Assembly (NCBI RefSeq): GCF_006384975.1
Contig: NZ_CP021645.1
Coordinates: forward strand, 5,298,001-5,362,000
Source of the DNA: Pseudomonas oryzihabitans
Lineage (GTDB): Bacteria > Pseudomonadota > Gammaproteobacteria > Pseudomonadales > Pseudomonadaceae
Direction: 5' to 3'
DNA length: 64,000 nucleotides
This document shows positions 41,694-49,877 of this stretch, piece by piece. A program made the position numbers and the translations under genes. Below the pieces are notes generated by a model. The model did not search any database. It had not been told where the DNA came from and saw nothing but the letters and a program-made list of their open reading frames with translations. Positions within the stretch are counted from its first letter, which is position 1, and each line of letters starts with the position of its first letter.

Positions 41694-42128
41694 ATGATCA
41701 CCTTCACCCTGAAAGGCGTGGACGATGCGATCGAGCGCCTGACCCAGCTACCCGACAAGATCCAGAAGCGCTCGGTGCGCCGGGCGGCGCGGGCGGCGAT
41801 GAAGATCGTGCGTGACGATGCGATCGACCGGGCCAACCAGCAGGACGACCCGGAAACCCCGATGAACATCGCCGACTTCATCGTCACCCGTGAGGGCACG
41901 ATCAAGGGTCGGCGCGAGGGCGGCATCGTCATGCGGGTCGGCGTCATGGGTGGCGCCCGCTATGACAAGAACTCACCAAACCCGACCTACTGGCGCTTCG
42001 TCGAGCTGGGCACCGAGCGATCCCGGGCCAGGCCATTCATGCGGCCGGCGCTGGACAACAATGTGCCTGATGTCATCCAGACCTTCATCGATGTGCTCGA
42101 CGACGAGCTGAACAAGGAGCTGGTCTGA
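41694..42128 (+). CDS. HK97 gp10-like tail completion protein
   Basis: 144 residues. FTLKGVDDAIERLTQLPDKI, QKRSVRRAARAAMKIVRDDA and YWRFVELGTERSRARPFMRP are hallmarks of the HK97 gp10-like family, which joins tail to head. Stop and next start overlap by one base. Confidence 0.9.
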   Translation: MITFTLKGVDDAIERLTQLPDKIQKRSVRRAARAAMKIVRDDAIDRANQQDDPETPMNIADFIVTREGTIKGRREGGIVMRVGVMGGARYDKNSPNPTYWRFVELGTERSRARPFMRPALDNNVPDVIQTFIDVLDDELNKELV

Positions 42129-42493
42129 TGTTTCCCCCTCTGTTCAAGGTCGTGGCGGGCTCCGCCGCCGTCAAGGCGCTGTTCGGCGCCGATCCGGTGC
42201 GGGTCTATCCCTTCGGAGAGGCTGAGGAGGGCGCCGCGCTCCCCTATGCCGCCTGGCAGGTCATCAGTGGAAGCCCGGAGAACTTCCTGAGCGGAGTTCC
42301 TGATGTGGACGGTTTCCGCACCCAGGTGGACGTCTACGCCAAGACCGGAAGCGAGGCCGTGCAGGCGGCAATGGCCCTACGCGACGCGCTGGAGCAGGTG
42401 GCCTACGTCGTGGCCTACCACAGCCAGAATCGGGACCCTGACACCCAAAATTACCGCGTCGGCTTCGACGTGGAGTGGACGCTGCTCCGCTGA
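42128..42493 (+). CDS. Tail terminator-like protein (DUF3168)
   Basis: 121 residues. LPYAAWQVISGSPENFLSGV and DGFRTQVDVYAKTGSEAVQA fit DUF3168 proteins, which cap the tail tube at the head-proximal end. Followed by an intrinsic terminator and then the tail tube gene. Confidence 0.88.
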   Translation: MFPPLFKVVAGSAAVKALFGADPVRVYPFGEAEEGAALPYAAWQVISGSPENFLSGVPDVDGFRTQVDVYAKTGSEAVQAAMALRDALEQVAYVVAYHSQNRDPDTQNYRVGFDVEWTLLR

Positions 42494-42514
42494 CCCTTCA
42501 ACTACTCACCCCCG

Positions 42515-42535
42515 ACCCGCTCCGGCGGGTTTTTT
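42515..42535 (+). terminator. Terminator between head and tail-tube genes
   Basis: ACCCGC-TCCG-GCGGGT and T6. Sits 22 bp before the tail tube start, so late transcription must read through it. Confidence 0.75.
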
Positions 42536-42556
42536 CATGCCCGCAGGAGACGCTCC

Positions 42557-43051
42557 ATGTCCATCAAGACCCAAGGAACCCAGGTCTATGTCCTGGTCCC
42601 GCCCGCCAGCGGCACCGGTGCCAACACCGTGCTGGAGATCGAAGGCCTGACCGCCTTCAACCCAGGCGGCGCCCCGGCCGACCAAATCGATACCACCACC
42701 CTGAAGGACAAGGCTCGCACCTTCATCAAGGGGCTGCGCACCCCTGGCAGTGCCTCCGGTACCGTGCAGGCCGATCCCACCAACGCCAGCCACGTCCGCC
42801 TGGCACAGCTTGCCGCTGACGATAGCAACGCCAACCTGAAGTTCGCCGTGGGCTTCTCCGACGGCACCGCGGCGCCGACCGTCGCCAGTGGCGGCAGCGA
42901 TTTCACCCTGCCCACCAGCCGCACTTGGTTCACCTTCGACGGCTACGTCTCCGACTTCCCGTTCGATTTCGCCACCAACACCGTCGTGAGCACCGCACTG
43001 GCCATCCAGCGGTCGGGCCCCGGCGCCTGGACGCCCAAGAGCGGCAGCTAA
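42557..43051 (+). CDS. Major tail tube protein
   Basis: 164 residues. [40 protein letters not shown] and the terminal Ser/Thr/Gly-rich [12 protein letters not shown] match lambda gpV-like phage tail tube proteins; hexamer rings stack to form the tail. Its own ribosome-binding site (CAGGAGA) suits high expression. Confidence 0.9.
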   Translation: MSIKTQGTQVYVLVPPASGTGANTVLEIEGLTAFNPGGAPADQIDTTTLKDKARTFIKGLRTPGSASGTVQADPTNASHVRLAQLAADDSNANLKFAVGFSDGTAAPTVASGGSDFTLPTSRTWFTFDGYVSDFPFDFATNTVVSTALAIQRSGPGAWTPKSGS

Positions 43052-43060
43052 GGAAAATCC

Positions 43061-43435
43061 ATGAAGCTGAACGACCTGAAAGCCGCCGGCGCCTTTGTCG
43101 AAGCGGCGCCGGTGAAGAAGACCATCCAGTGGGACCGTGGGCGGCTCGATTCGAAGAAGAAACCCGTGATCGACGAGTTCACGGTGCTGGTGAAGCGTCA
43201 GTCCTTCGGCGTGATCGAGAAACTCTACGCGCCGGCCGAGGGTGAAGACGAAGCCGCCGTGGCCAAGAGGAGCCGCAATGCAAAGCTGATCAGCGAATGC
43301 GTGCTGCTGGGCGAGCAGGGCGACGAGCAAATTCCCTACGAGGACGCTCTGAACCTTGAGCCCAACCTGGCCTTCGCGCTGCTCAACGCGGTGCATGAGG
43401 TCAACGGCATCGGGAAAGCCTCCGCAAAAAACTGA
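43061..43435 (+). CDS. Tail assembly chaperone (gpG-like)
   Basis: 124 residues, KKTIQWDRGRLDSKKKPVID, RQSFGVIEKLYAPAEGEDEA and a C-terminal VHEVNGIGKASAKN. Corresponds to lambda gpG. The last codons GCA-AAA-AAC-TGA contain an in-phase A AAA AAC slip site at 43426-43432; -1 slippage would join it to the next frame, giving a gpGT-type fusion that guides tape-measure folding. Confidence 0.9.
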   Translation: MKLNDLKAAGAFVEAAPVKKTIQWDRGRLDSKKKPVIDEFTVLVKRQSFGVIEKLYAPAEGEDEAAVAKRSRNAKLISECVLLGEQGDEQIPYEDALNLEPNLAFALLNAVHEVNGIGKASAKN

Positions 43436-43485
43436 CCCCCGCCGATGAGATGTGGCACGAGCTTGTGCTGCACGGCATCGGCGGG
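43426..43485 (+). promoter_or_regulatory. Programmed -1 frameshift signal
   Basis: Heptamer A AAA AAC (43426-43432) in correct phase, stop TGA directly after, then after 5 nt a perfect 10-bp stem CCCGCCGATG (43438-43447) with CATCGGCGGG (43476-43485). The 28-nt loop contains GCAC/GTGC. The -1 frame is open across the junction (KKLTPADEMWHEL). Confidence 0.85.
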
Positions 43486-43743
43486 CGCACGATCCTCGAA
43501 GCAAAGGCGCGGCTGACCTACGCAGAGGCTATGGACTGGTACGCCTACATCCGCCGGCGCGGCAGCCTGAACCTAGGAAACCGCCTGGAGCACGGCTTCG
43601 CCATGCTGGCCACGGTGCTGAGCCGTATCCATGGCGGCGAGGTGGAGATGGAGGCGTTCATGCCATACGAGGCGGCTCTGGCGCGTGAACAAGACGATTG
43701 GGCGACCATCTCCGTCGAGCGCGCGCGGGAAATCTGGCATTGA
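43450..43743 (+). CDS. Tail assembly chaperone T-domain (DUF4035-like)
   Basis: 97 residues if read from the ATG at 43450, but more likely made as the C-terminal part of a frameshift fusion with the preceding gene; it is in the -1 frame and lacks a good ribosome-binding site. HELVLHGIGGRTILEAKARL, TYAEAMDWYAYIRRRG match DUF4035 / gpT-type chaperones. Confidence 0.85.
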   Translation: MWHELVLHGIGGRTILEAKARLTYAEAMDWYAYIRRRGSLNLGNRLEHGFAMLATVLSRIHGGEVEMEAFMPYEAALAREQDDWATISVERAREIWH

Positions 43744-43824
43744 CGGGATATCTGCGCTCGCGGCATGATTCTCTTGCCGCTGCAAATTCAGTGGCCTGGG
43801 ATTGGCCTCCCGGAAACAGTTGGC

Positions 43825-43858
43825 GGACACGACCGCCTTGAGCGGTTTTTTTGTGTCC
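43825..43858 (+). terminator. Terminator after the tail chaperone genes
   Basis: CCGC-CTTGA-GCGG plus T7, with an outer GGACAC/GTGTCC pairing (43825-43830 with 43853-43858). Isolates the antirepressor unit from read-through. Confidence 0.8.
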
Positions 43859-43878
43859 ACTGCATGGCATGCCCGTTA

Positions 43879-43970
43879 TGGGTGGGCCGTGCGGGCACTC
43901 GCAAGAGTGGCCGGTGCCAACGACCGGTAGGCCAACCCGCACGGTTCCGCCCTCCATGTGGCCTTGAGGG
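43879..43970 (+). ncRNA. C4-type antisense RNA upstream of antirepressor
   Basis: Three-way fold: closing stem CCGTGCGGG/CCCGCACGG (43887-43895 with 43936-43944), hairpin CACTC-GCAA-GAGTG (43896-43909) and hairpin CCGGT-GCCAACG-ACCGG (43911-43927). Sequence and fold match the phage P1/P7 C4 RNA type that silences ant translation. The 3' part CCGCCCTC (43948-43955) is complementary, with one bulge, to GAGGGGCGG downstream (43966-43974), near the ant leader. The family assignment is from memory of its consensus. Confidence 0.8.
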
Positions 43971-43973
43971 GCG

Positions 43974-43998
43974 GAGTCTCACCTATCGTTGGAGACTC
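43974..43998 (+). promoter_or_regulatory. Hairpin masking the antirepressor ribosome-binding site
   Basis: GAGTCTC (43974-43980) pairs with GAGACTC (43992-43998). The GGAG Shine-Dalgarno at 43991-43994 lies in the right arm, 7 nt before the ATG at 44002, so the closed form would block translation. Confidence 0.65.
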
Positions 43999-44001
43999 AT
44001 C

Positions 44002-44871
44002 ATGCAAGCAGCCCAAGTAATCCACTTCAGTTTCGAAAATCGTCCGGTCCGTACCATGCGGATCGCCGGCCAGCCATGGTTCGTCGCCGCCGACGTCTGC
44101 GGATCGCTTGGAATTGCGAACGTATCTCTGGCTGTCAATGGTCGTGCAGACAGGGACACTGATGGGTTGGACGATGATGAGAGGGGTATTGCCACTGTCA
44201 ACACCCCCTCCGGCGATCAGGAAATGCTAATCGTCAACGAGTCCGGCCTTTACTCTCTGATATTCAAGAGCAGGAAAAAGGAAGCCAAGCGTTTCAGGAA
44301 ATGGGTCACCGCCGAAGTATTGCCGGCAATCCGCCAGCATGGTCGCTACGAAGACGAGCAGGGCAAGATGGAAACCCTCATCGGGCAGACCATTGGTACT
44401 GACGGCTTCCATGTGCTGAGCGCTGTTGTCGCAGGGAAGGTCCGATCGCTGCCCAGGGAATTTCAGCGCCGCGCCACCATGAAGATGTGGGCCCAGGTGC
44501 ATGCGGCGTTCAACGTGCGTAGCGCTGAGGACATTCCGGCGGCGCAGCTGGACAGTGCCCGCAACTTCATCGCCGCCTATGCGCTGGAAGGCGAATGGAT
44601 CGAAGCCAAGAAGTCTGCCGCCGTGATCGGCCTTAACGACTATGAGGCCCAGGCCGTGCATCTGCTGATCTGCCACTCGAAGCAGCTCGTCAAGATGGTG
44701 GACGAGATCTACCGCGCAGGGGGAGCGCTCCGTTCCGATTTACTGATCAGTGTGGCCAGCCATCTTTGGGAGATCCGAGCGTTCCTGGGCATGCTGGATA
44801 GACAGAAATCCGCTGAGTTGGCCAAGCTCCATGCGGCTCGGTGCGCTCCTGCCAGGAAGGCCACGGCTTAG
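44002..44871 (+). CDS. Bro-N domain antirepressor
   Basis: 289 residues from the ATG at 44002. The Bro-N domain (about 5-105) is clear: HFSFENRPVRTMRIAGQPWF, VAADVCGSLGIANVSLAVNG, LIVNESGLYSLIFKSRKKEA and FRKWVTAEVLPAIRQHGRY. The C-terminal half is helical with no known fold. Phage antirepressors of this class inactivate the CI repressor. It sits as a separate unit in the tail region, controlled by the C4-type RNA. Confidence 0.88.
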   Translation: MQAAQVIHFSFENRPVRTMRIAGQPWFVAADVCGSLGIANVSLAVNGRADRDTDGLDDDERGIATVNTPSGDQEMLIVNESGLYSLIFKSRKKEAKRFRKWVTAEVLPAIRQHGRYEDEQGKMETLIGQTIGTDGFHVLSAVVAGKVRSLPREFQRRATMKMWAQVHAAFNVRSAEDIPAAQLDSARNFIAAYALEGEWIEAKKSAAVIGLNDYEAQAVHLLICHSKQLVKMVDEIYRAGGALRSDLLISVASHLWEIRAFLGMLDRQKSAELAKLHAARCAPARKATA

Positions 44872-44903
44872 CTTGTGAGCAGGTAAGGCGACCAAACCCA
44901 GAG

Positions 44904-44924
44904 CCCAGCCTTGTGCTGGGTTTT
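44904..44924 (+). terminator. Terminator after the antirepressor gene
   Basis: CCCAGC-CTTGT-GCTGGG and TTTT, 33 bp past the stop. Confidence 0.75.
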
Positions 44925-44971
44925 GGTGCTGATGTACCTTCAATCCAATAAAACAGGGATGGGAGGTATAA

Positions 44972-45415
44972 ATGCGCGCGCTAATTATTGTTTTGTTTAC
45001 AGTCCTGATGTCGGGATGTGCTCAAGATGCTCTGAAAAAACAAACTGCATCTGGATATCCAGAAGGAATTTTTAGAAACTCCAATCTATCTGATGTTAGA
45101 AGCAAATTGGTCAGTGGCTGTATGGATAAGGGTCTCCAGATAGAAGATGGAGGCTCTGGGCAAATTGTATGCTCAAAGGAAATGGATGGGCTTCAAGGAT
45201 CTTTGACGCAACTGGCCTTGGCAAACAGCTACAGCACCACTCCGCAGATGAAAGTGAAGTTTGTTTCTGCTCAGGTTGGAGCAGATGTTAGGGTAATTGC
45301 TTATCCATGGATTGAAAGCACTATGCCTCTCGGTCAAGTTAGAAAAGCTGAGGCAAAAAGCAATAATGATATAAACGCGATTCAAGGGTTTTTAAACTCC
45401 CTTGGAGCAAATTGA
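44972..45415 (+). CDS. Small lipoprotein, moron gene
   Basis: 147 residues. Lipoprotein signal MRALIIVLFTVLMSGCAQDA with lipobox LMSGC, so Cys16 would be lipidated after cleavage. The mature part is polar (DVRSKLVSGCMDKGLQIEDG...). The gene is clearly richer in A/T than its neighbours and is bracketed by terminators, which marks a moron acquired separately. Possible lysogenic-conversion or superinfection-exclusion lipoprotein; not recognised. Confidence 0.75.
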   Translation: MRALIIVLFTVLMSGCAQDALKKQTASGYPEGIFRNSNLSDVRSKLVSGCMDKGLQIEDGGSGQIVCSKEMDGLQGSLTQLALANSYSTTPQMKVKFVSAQVGADVRVIAYPWIESTMPLGQVRKAEAKSNNDINAIQGFLNSLGAN

Positions 45416-45431
45416 TATTAAAGCTAGACAT

Positions 45432-45454
45432 AACCCGCTTCGGCGGGTTTTTTT
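45432..45454 (+). terminator. Terminator after the lipoprotein gene
   Basis: AACCCGC-TTCG-GCGGGTT and T-run, 17 bp before the tape measure start. Confidence 0.85.
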
Positions 45455-45470
45455 ATTGGCTGGAGAAAAC

Positions 45471-48266
45471 ATGGCAACCCGCTCCCTTGGCAGTTTGACG
45501 CTCGATCTGATCGCAAAGACCGGCGGCTTCGAGCAGGGCATGGACCGTGCCGCGCGCTCCATGCAGCGGTTCGAGGCCGAGACCACCAAGCAGCAGAACG
45601 ACCTGGAAAAGCTGCTGGGCAAGATTGACCCAGTGGTAGGGCGCCTTGGCGAGCTGGACAAGATGGAGCAGCAGTTGGCGGCCCATCGAAAAGCCAACCG
45701 CCTGCCGGCAGACGACTATGCCGAGTACCTGGGCAAGCTCAATGCCATGCGCGACGGGCTGACAAAGGCGACCGGCGCGAACGAAAAGTACGTCATGAGC
45801 GCTAGGGCTCAGGCCGCGGCTCTGCGTGGTGTACCGGCGCAATTCACCGACATCGTGGTCAGCCTGCAGGCCGGCCAACAGCCGTTGACCGTGCTTCTCC
45901 AGCAGGGCGGCCAGCTCAAGGACATGTTCGGCGGCATCGGCCCGGCGGCTCGCGCGCTGGGCGGCTATGTCGCCGGGATGATCAATCCCTTCACCTTGCT
46001 TGCCGCGGCAGCAGCTGCCCTGGCGGTGGCTTACTACGAGGGCTCCAAGGAGCAAGAGGCATTTCGCGTGTCCCTTGTGTCTACGGGCAACCTCGCTGGC
46101 AAGAACACTGGCCAGTTGGCGGACCTGGCCAAGGAAGTTAGCGGTGTGACCGGTACCACCGGCGCCGCCGCTGATGCCCTAGCGCAGCTGGTGGCCACGG
46201 GCTCGCTCACCAGCGACCAATTCAAGAACATGGCCGTCGCCGCGGTGGCCTGGGAGTCTGCCACCGGCAAAGCTGTCTCCGACACGGTCGCCGAGTTCAA
46301 GCGGCTGGCCGACGAGCCGACCAAGGCCTCGGCCGCTCTGAACGAGCAGTACAACTACCTCACCGCCGCGGTCTACGACCAGATCCGCGCGCTTGAGGAG
46401 CAGGGCAATAAGACCGCCGCCGCCAACCTGGCAGAATCGGCCTACGCCAGTGCCCTGCAGGAGCGCGCGAAGACCATCAAGGAGAACCTCGGCGGCCTGG
46501 AGTCGGCCTGGAAAAGCCTCACCACCGGCGCCAAGGCTGCCTGGGATGCGATGCTCAATATTGGGCGCGAGGACACCCTGGCGCAGCAGATCGAGAAGGT
46601 GCAGAAGCAGCTGGATGAGCTGCCGGCGCGCGGCTCGCTGACGGGCCGACAGGCAGCCCGCGAACAGGCCGCGCAGGATCAGCAGCGCGCCGCTCTTGAG
46701 CTACAGCTCACCTACCTGAAGCAAAACAGGGACACGAGAGCTGCTATCTCCGCTGCTGAAGGGTTGGCAGCGGAAAACGAACGGGCGGCCATCGCCGCCA
46801 GCACCTCCATGCACCAGAAGTATCTGGCGGGCTTGGATAAGGAGGCCCAGAAGAAGAACGCCATCGCCGAGCTGGATCGGGAGCGCGCCGCACGGCTGCG
46901 TGTCAGCGGCGCTGATGCGGCTGCCATCCAGCGCGAGTACAACGTAGCCCTGGCCGGCATCGAAGATAAATTCAAGGAGAAAAAGGCTCCGCGGGCCAAG
47001 GCCTATACCGACGACGAGGCGACACGCCTTCTGCTGACGCTGAAGCAGCAGGGTGCTGCCCTGGAGGAGCAGCTCAGCACCACCGGCAAGATCGGGCCCA
47101 AGCAGCGCGAGCTGCTGGAGTTCGAACAGCGGATCGCCGACCTCAAGGAAAAGAAGACTCTCACGGCGGATCAGCAGAGCCTGCTGGCCTCACAGGACAA
47201 GCTGCGCACTGAGTACCAAACCAATGCCGCCTTGGAGAAGCGCATCCAGCTCCAGCAAGAGGATGCGAAGATCGCGGCCTATCGGAACAGCCTGAGCAAC
47301 CAGCTGCAGTCCGAGCAGGACGGGTACGCTCAGCAGCTGGCCGGTATGGGCTTGAGCGACAAAGAACAACAGCGCATCCGGGAGCGCCTGAGAGCTGAGC
47401 AGCAGTATCAGCGGCAACTGAGGGAGCTGACCAGTAAGGCCGAGTTGGGAGAGGGTAATGGCGGCATCGGCCAGCGCCAATACCAGCAGGAGCTGGCCGA
47501 CCTTCAGGAATATCACCGAAAGTCCTTGGCTTCCTGGGAGGACTTCTACAAGCAGCAGAGTCAGTTCAACGCTGATTGGACTAACGGAGCGAAGAGCGCC
47601 TTCGCTGACTACGCTGAGAGCGCCGCGAACGTCGCTGCTCAGACGAAATCGCTGTTTAACGATGCGTTTAGCGGCGCCGAGGATGCTCTGACCAACTTCG
47701 TGAAGACCGGGAAACTGGACTTCAAGAGCCTCGCTGACTCGATCATCACCGACCTCATCCGCATCCAGGTCCGCCAGGCGCTGGTGGCTGGCATTTCCTC
47801 GTTCACCGGTAGCGCCACCGGCCAATCCTTCATGTCGCTGTTCAGCAAAACCCAGGCAATGGGCGGCGCCTGGGGCAACGGTGTGCAGATGTTCGCCAAA
47901 GGCGGTGCCTTCACCAATCAGGTGGTTTCGACGCCCACGGCCTTCGGAATGGCTGGCGGTCGAAGCGGCATCATAGGTGAGGCTGGTCCGGAGGCGGTCA
48001 TGCCGCTGACAAGGACTTCGGACGGCTCGCTGGGCGTGAAGGCTCTGGCTGGTAGGGGCGTAGGTGGCGCTACCAATATGGCCGCGAACTTCAGTGCTCC
48101 CCAGCAGGTATTCCACATCAACGGCGACGTGAGCCCTGAAACGGTCCAGATGATCCAGAGCGCTAGCCAGCAGGCCTACGCCCAGGCAATGAGGGACATC
48201 CAGAAGGACATCACGAGGAACGGCCCCCTGACCCGGGGCATGCGCGCGGCCATCGCCGGCCGGTAA
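45471..48266 (+). CDS. Tape measure protein
   Basis: 931 residues from the ATG at 45471 (TGGAG upstream). N-terminal MATRSLGSLTLDLIAKTGGF and FEQGMDRAARSMQRFEAETT open the lambda gpH-like family; hydrophobic segments near 155-185 (GGYVAGMINPFTLLAAAAAA), a long coiled-coil middle, and the C-terminal tail domain (FTGSATGQSFMSLFS, GIIGEAGPEAVMPLTR). Length sets tail length, roughly 140 nm by the usual 1.5 angstrom per residue rule. Confidence 0.95.
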   Translation: MATRSLGSLTLDLIAKTGGFEQGMDRAARSMQRFEAETTKQQNDLEKLLGKIDPVVGRLGELDKMEQQLAAHRKANRLPADDYAEYLGKLNAMRDGLTKATGANEKYVMSARAQAAALRGVPAQFTDIVVSLQAGQQPLTVLLQQGGQLKDMFGGIGPAARALGGYVAGMINPFTLLAAAAAALAVAYYEGSKEQEAFRVSLVSTGNLAGKNTGQLADLAKEVSGVTGTTGAAADALAQLVATGSLTSDQFKNMAVAAVAWESATGKAVSDTVAEFKRLADEPTKASAALNEQYNYLTAAVYDQIRALEEQGNKTAAANLAESAYASALQERAKTIKENLGGLESAWKSLTTGAKAAWDAMLNIGREDTLAQQIEKVQKQLDELPARGSLTGRQAAREQAAQDQQRAALELQLTYLKQNRDTRAAISAAEGLAAENERAAIAASTSMHQKYLAGLDKEAQKKNAIAELDRERAARLRVSGADAAAIQREYNVALAGIEDKFKEKKAPRAKAYTDDEATRLLLTLKQQGAALEEQLSTTGKIGPKQRELLEFEQRIADLKEKKTLTADQQSLLASQDKLRTEYQTNAALEKRIQLQQEDAKIAAYRNSLSNQLQSEQDGYAQQLAGMGLSDKEQQRIRERLRAEQQYQRQLRELTSKAELGEGNGGIGQRQYQQELADLQEYHRKSLASWEDFYKQQSQFNADWTNGAKSAFADYAESAANVAAQTKSLFNDAFSGAEDALTNFVKTGKLDFKSLADSIITDLIRIQVRQALVAGISSFTGSATGQSFMSLFSKTQAMGGAWGNGVQMFAKGGAFTNQVVSTPTAFGMAGGRSGIIGEAGPEAVMPLTRTSDGSLGVKALAGRGVGGATNMAANFSAPQQVFHINGDVSPETVQMIQSASQQAYAQAMRDIQKDITRNGPLTRGMRAAIAGR

Positions 48267-48290
48267 CCAGCACTTTGATTTGGAGGCCCT

Positions 48291-48875
48291 ATGGCCATAG
48301 AGTGGCCCGCCGATCTCGTTCCCAGCGAGATGACCTGGGGCATCGTCTACAACAACCGCGCCTTCACCTCGACGCTGTCCAACGCCCAGCAAGTGGTCGG
48401 CTACCCGGGTGACTATTGGCAATGCCAGCTCTCGTTTTCGGGCCTGACCCGTGACCGCCACCGGCTGCTTACGGCAATGCTCGGCCGGTTGCGCGGCATG
48501 ACCGGCACCGTCCGGGTTCCTGCCTGGGATCGTCTGCGCACCGACGACATCGGCTCGCCGACGGTAGTCAGCGGCCCAGCTTTCGCCACCAGCATGCAGC
48601 TGCAGGGCATGACCGCCAGCAAGAGGGTCTTCAGCCAGGGCGACTACCTGACCGTCGCCGGCGAGATGTTCGAGGTGGTGCAGGACGCCACCAGCGACTC
48701 CTCCGGCAAGGCCACCGTCTACGTCAATAAGCCGATCCGCAAAACCCTGGCGGCGGGCACTGCGGCCGAGTACCGCAACCCCTACTCGGAGATGCGCCGG
48801 ATGGACAACACCAACAGCTCTAGCGTGCAGCCCATGGTGGCCAGCCTGAGTCTGCAGTTCCGCGAGGCCTTCTGA
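48291..48875 (+). CDS. Distal tail protein (lambda gpM/L-region type)
   Basis: 194 residues, MAIEWPADLVPSEMTWGIVY...; SGLTRDRHRLLTAMLGRLRG, GTVRVPAWDRLRTD and the closing VASLSLQFREAF fit tail-tip proteins between the tape measure and the tip hub in Pseudomonas siphoviruses. Overlaps the next gene by one base. Confidence 0.78.
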   Translation: MAIEWPADLVPSEMTWGIVYNNRAFTSTLSNAQQVVGYPGDYWQCQLSFSGLTRDRHRLLTAMLGRLRGMTGTVRVPAWDRLRTDDIGSPTVVSGPAFATSMQLQGMTASKRVFSQGDYLTVAGEMFEVVQDATSDSSGKATVYVNKPIRKTLAAGTAAEYRNPYSEMRRMDNTNSSSVQPMVASLSLQFREAF

Positions 48876-49474
48876 TGGCGACCAGCTTCCCCTTCAGCCA
48901 GGCGGTGGTGAACATCATCGCCAAGGGCAACTTCCTGGCGGTTTTCGCTGTGCAGCTCGATTTCGTCGACGGCATGGTCTACGCGCACACCGGGCTCGGT
49001 GACCTGGTGATCGACGGCATCACCTACAAGGGCGTCGGCCATTTCGGCCAGGTTGGCCAGTCGCAGGAGAGCGGGAACAGCAGCTCGCCGATGACCATCG
49101 ACCTGACCCTGGATGGCCTGGACATGGAGATCCTCAGCTCGACGACGATCAAGGGCTGCCGCGGTCGGCCCGGCCGGCTGCTCTTCATCGTCATGGACCA
49201 GGCTGGCAACTACGCCGCCGATGTCCTCTTCTCCGGCCGGATGGATGCCGCCCAGATCAACTATGGCGGCAACTCCGAGGCCGGCAACTCCATCACCGTG
49301 AACCTGATCGACCGCATGGCCGAGTGGAGCCGCACCGGCACCGAACGCTGGACCGACGAGAGCCACCGCGCGCGTCATGACGGCGACCGCTTCTTCTTCG
49401 CCGTGGCCCAGCTGGCTAGCTGGCCGGTGTACTGGGGCGCCAGCAAGGACGCACCTTCCTTCACCTACGAGTAG
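48875..49474 (+). CDS. Tail tip / baseplate hub protein (DUF2163-like)
   Basis: 199 residues. FAVQLDFVDGMVYAHTGLGD, LVIDGITYKGVGHFGQVGQS and IDRMAEWSRTGTERWTDESH recall DUF2163-type and lambda gpL-like tip proteins. No Cys cluster for an iron-sulfur site is seen. Followed 4 bp later by the NlpC-like gene. Confidence 0.78.
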   Translation: MATSFPFSQAVVNIIAKGNFLAVFAVQLDFVDGMVYAHTGLGDLVIDGITYKGVGHFGQVGQSQESGNSSSPMTIDLTLDGLDMEILSSTTIKGCRGRPGRLLFIVMDQAGNYAADVLFSGRMDAAQINYGGNSEAGNSITVNLIDRMAEWSRTGTERWTDESHRARHDGDRFFFAVAQLASWPVYWGASKDAPSFTYE

Positions 49475-49478
49475 CGCT

Positions 49479-49877
49479 ATGCGACATCCCGACTGGGCTC
49501 TACAGCTGAGCAACACGATCAAGGCCGCCACCGAGCGGCCTTTTTCATGGGGCGAATTTGACTGCTGCATCTTCGCCGCCGACTGCGCCGTGGCTGTGTG
49601 CGGCGTAGATCCGGCCGAAGCCTACCGAGGCAAGTACAAGACCGAGACTGGCGCGAAGCGGGTCGTGGCCAAGGGGCATGGCAGCGTCGAGGCGATCCTC
49701 GATGCCTACTTCAACCGGGTGAACCCGGCCTTCGTGCAGCGCGGCGACCTAGCCACCTACCAGGGCGCGAACGGCCTGGGCGTGGCTGTGCGCTGGGCCA
49801 ATGAGTACTGGACCCCCTGCGAGAGCGGGGTGGCCCGAATTGATTGCGAACCCTTGGCGGTGTGGAGAGTTGAGTAA
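49479..49877 (+). CDS. DUF6950 / NlpC-P60-like tail protein
   Basis: 132 residues, with SWGEFDCCIFAADCAVAVCG, where a Cys could be the nucleophile of a papain-like NlpC/P60 fold, and VQRGDLATYQGANGLGVAVR as the small barrel part. Corresponds by position to the lambda gpK peptidase. A catalytic His is not obvious, so activity is doubtful. One-base overlap with the tip protein gene. Confidence 0.75.
   Translation: MRHPDWALQLSNTIKAATERPFSWGEFDCCIFAADCAVAVCGVDPAEAYRGKYKTETGAKRVVAKGHGSVEAILDAYFNRVNPAFVQRGDLATYQGANGLGVAVRWANEYWTPCESGVARIDCEPLAVWRVE

Noticed and set aside
43412..43418. Lambda-type slippery heptamer GGGAAAG
   Set aside because: Wrong phase relative to the zero frame (read GGG AAA G); the in-phase A AAA AAC further on is the credible site.
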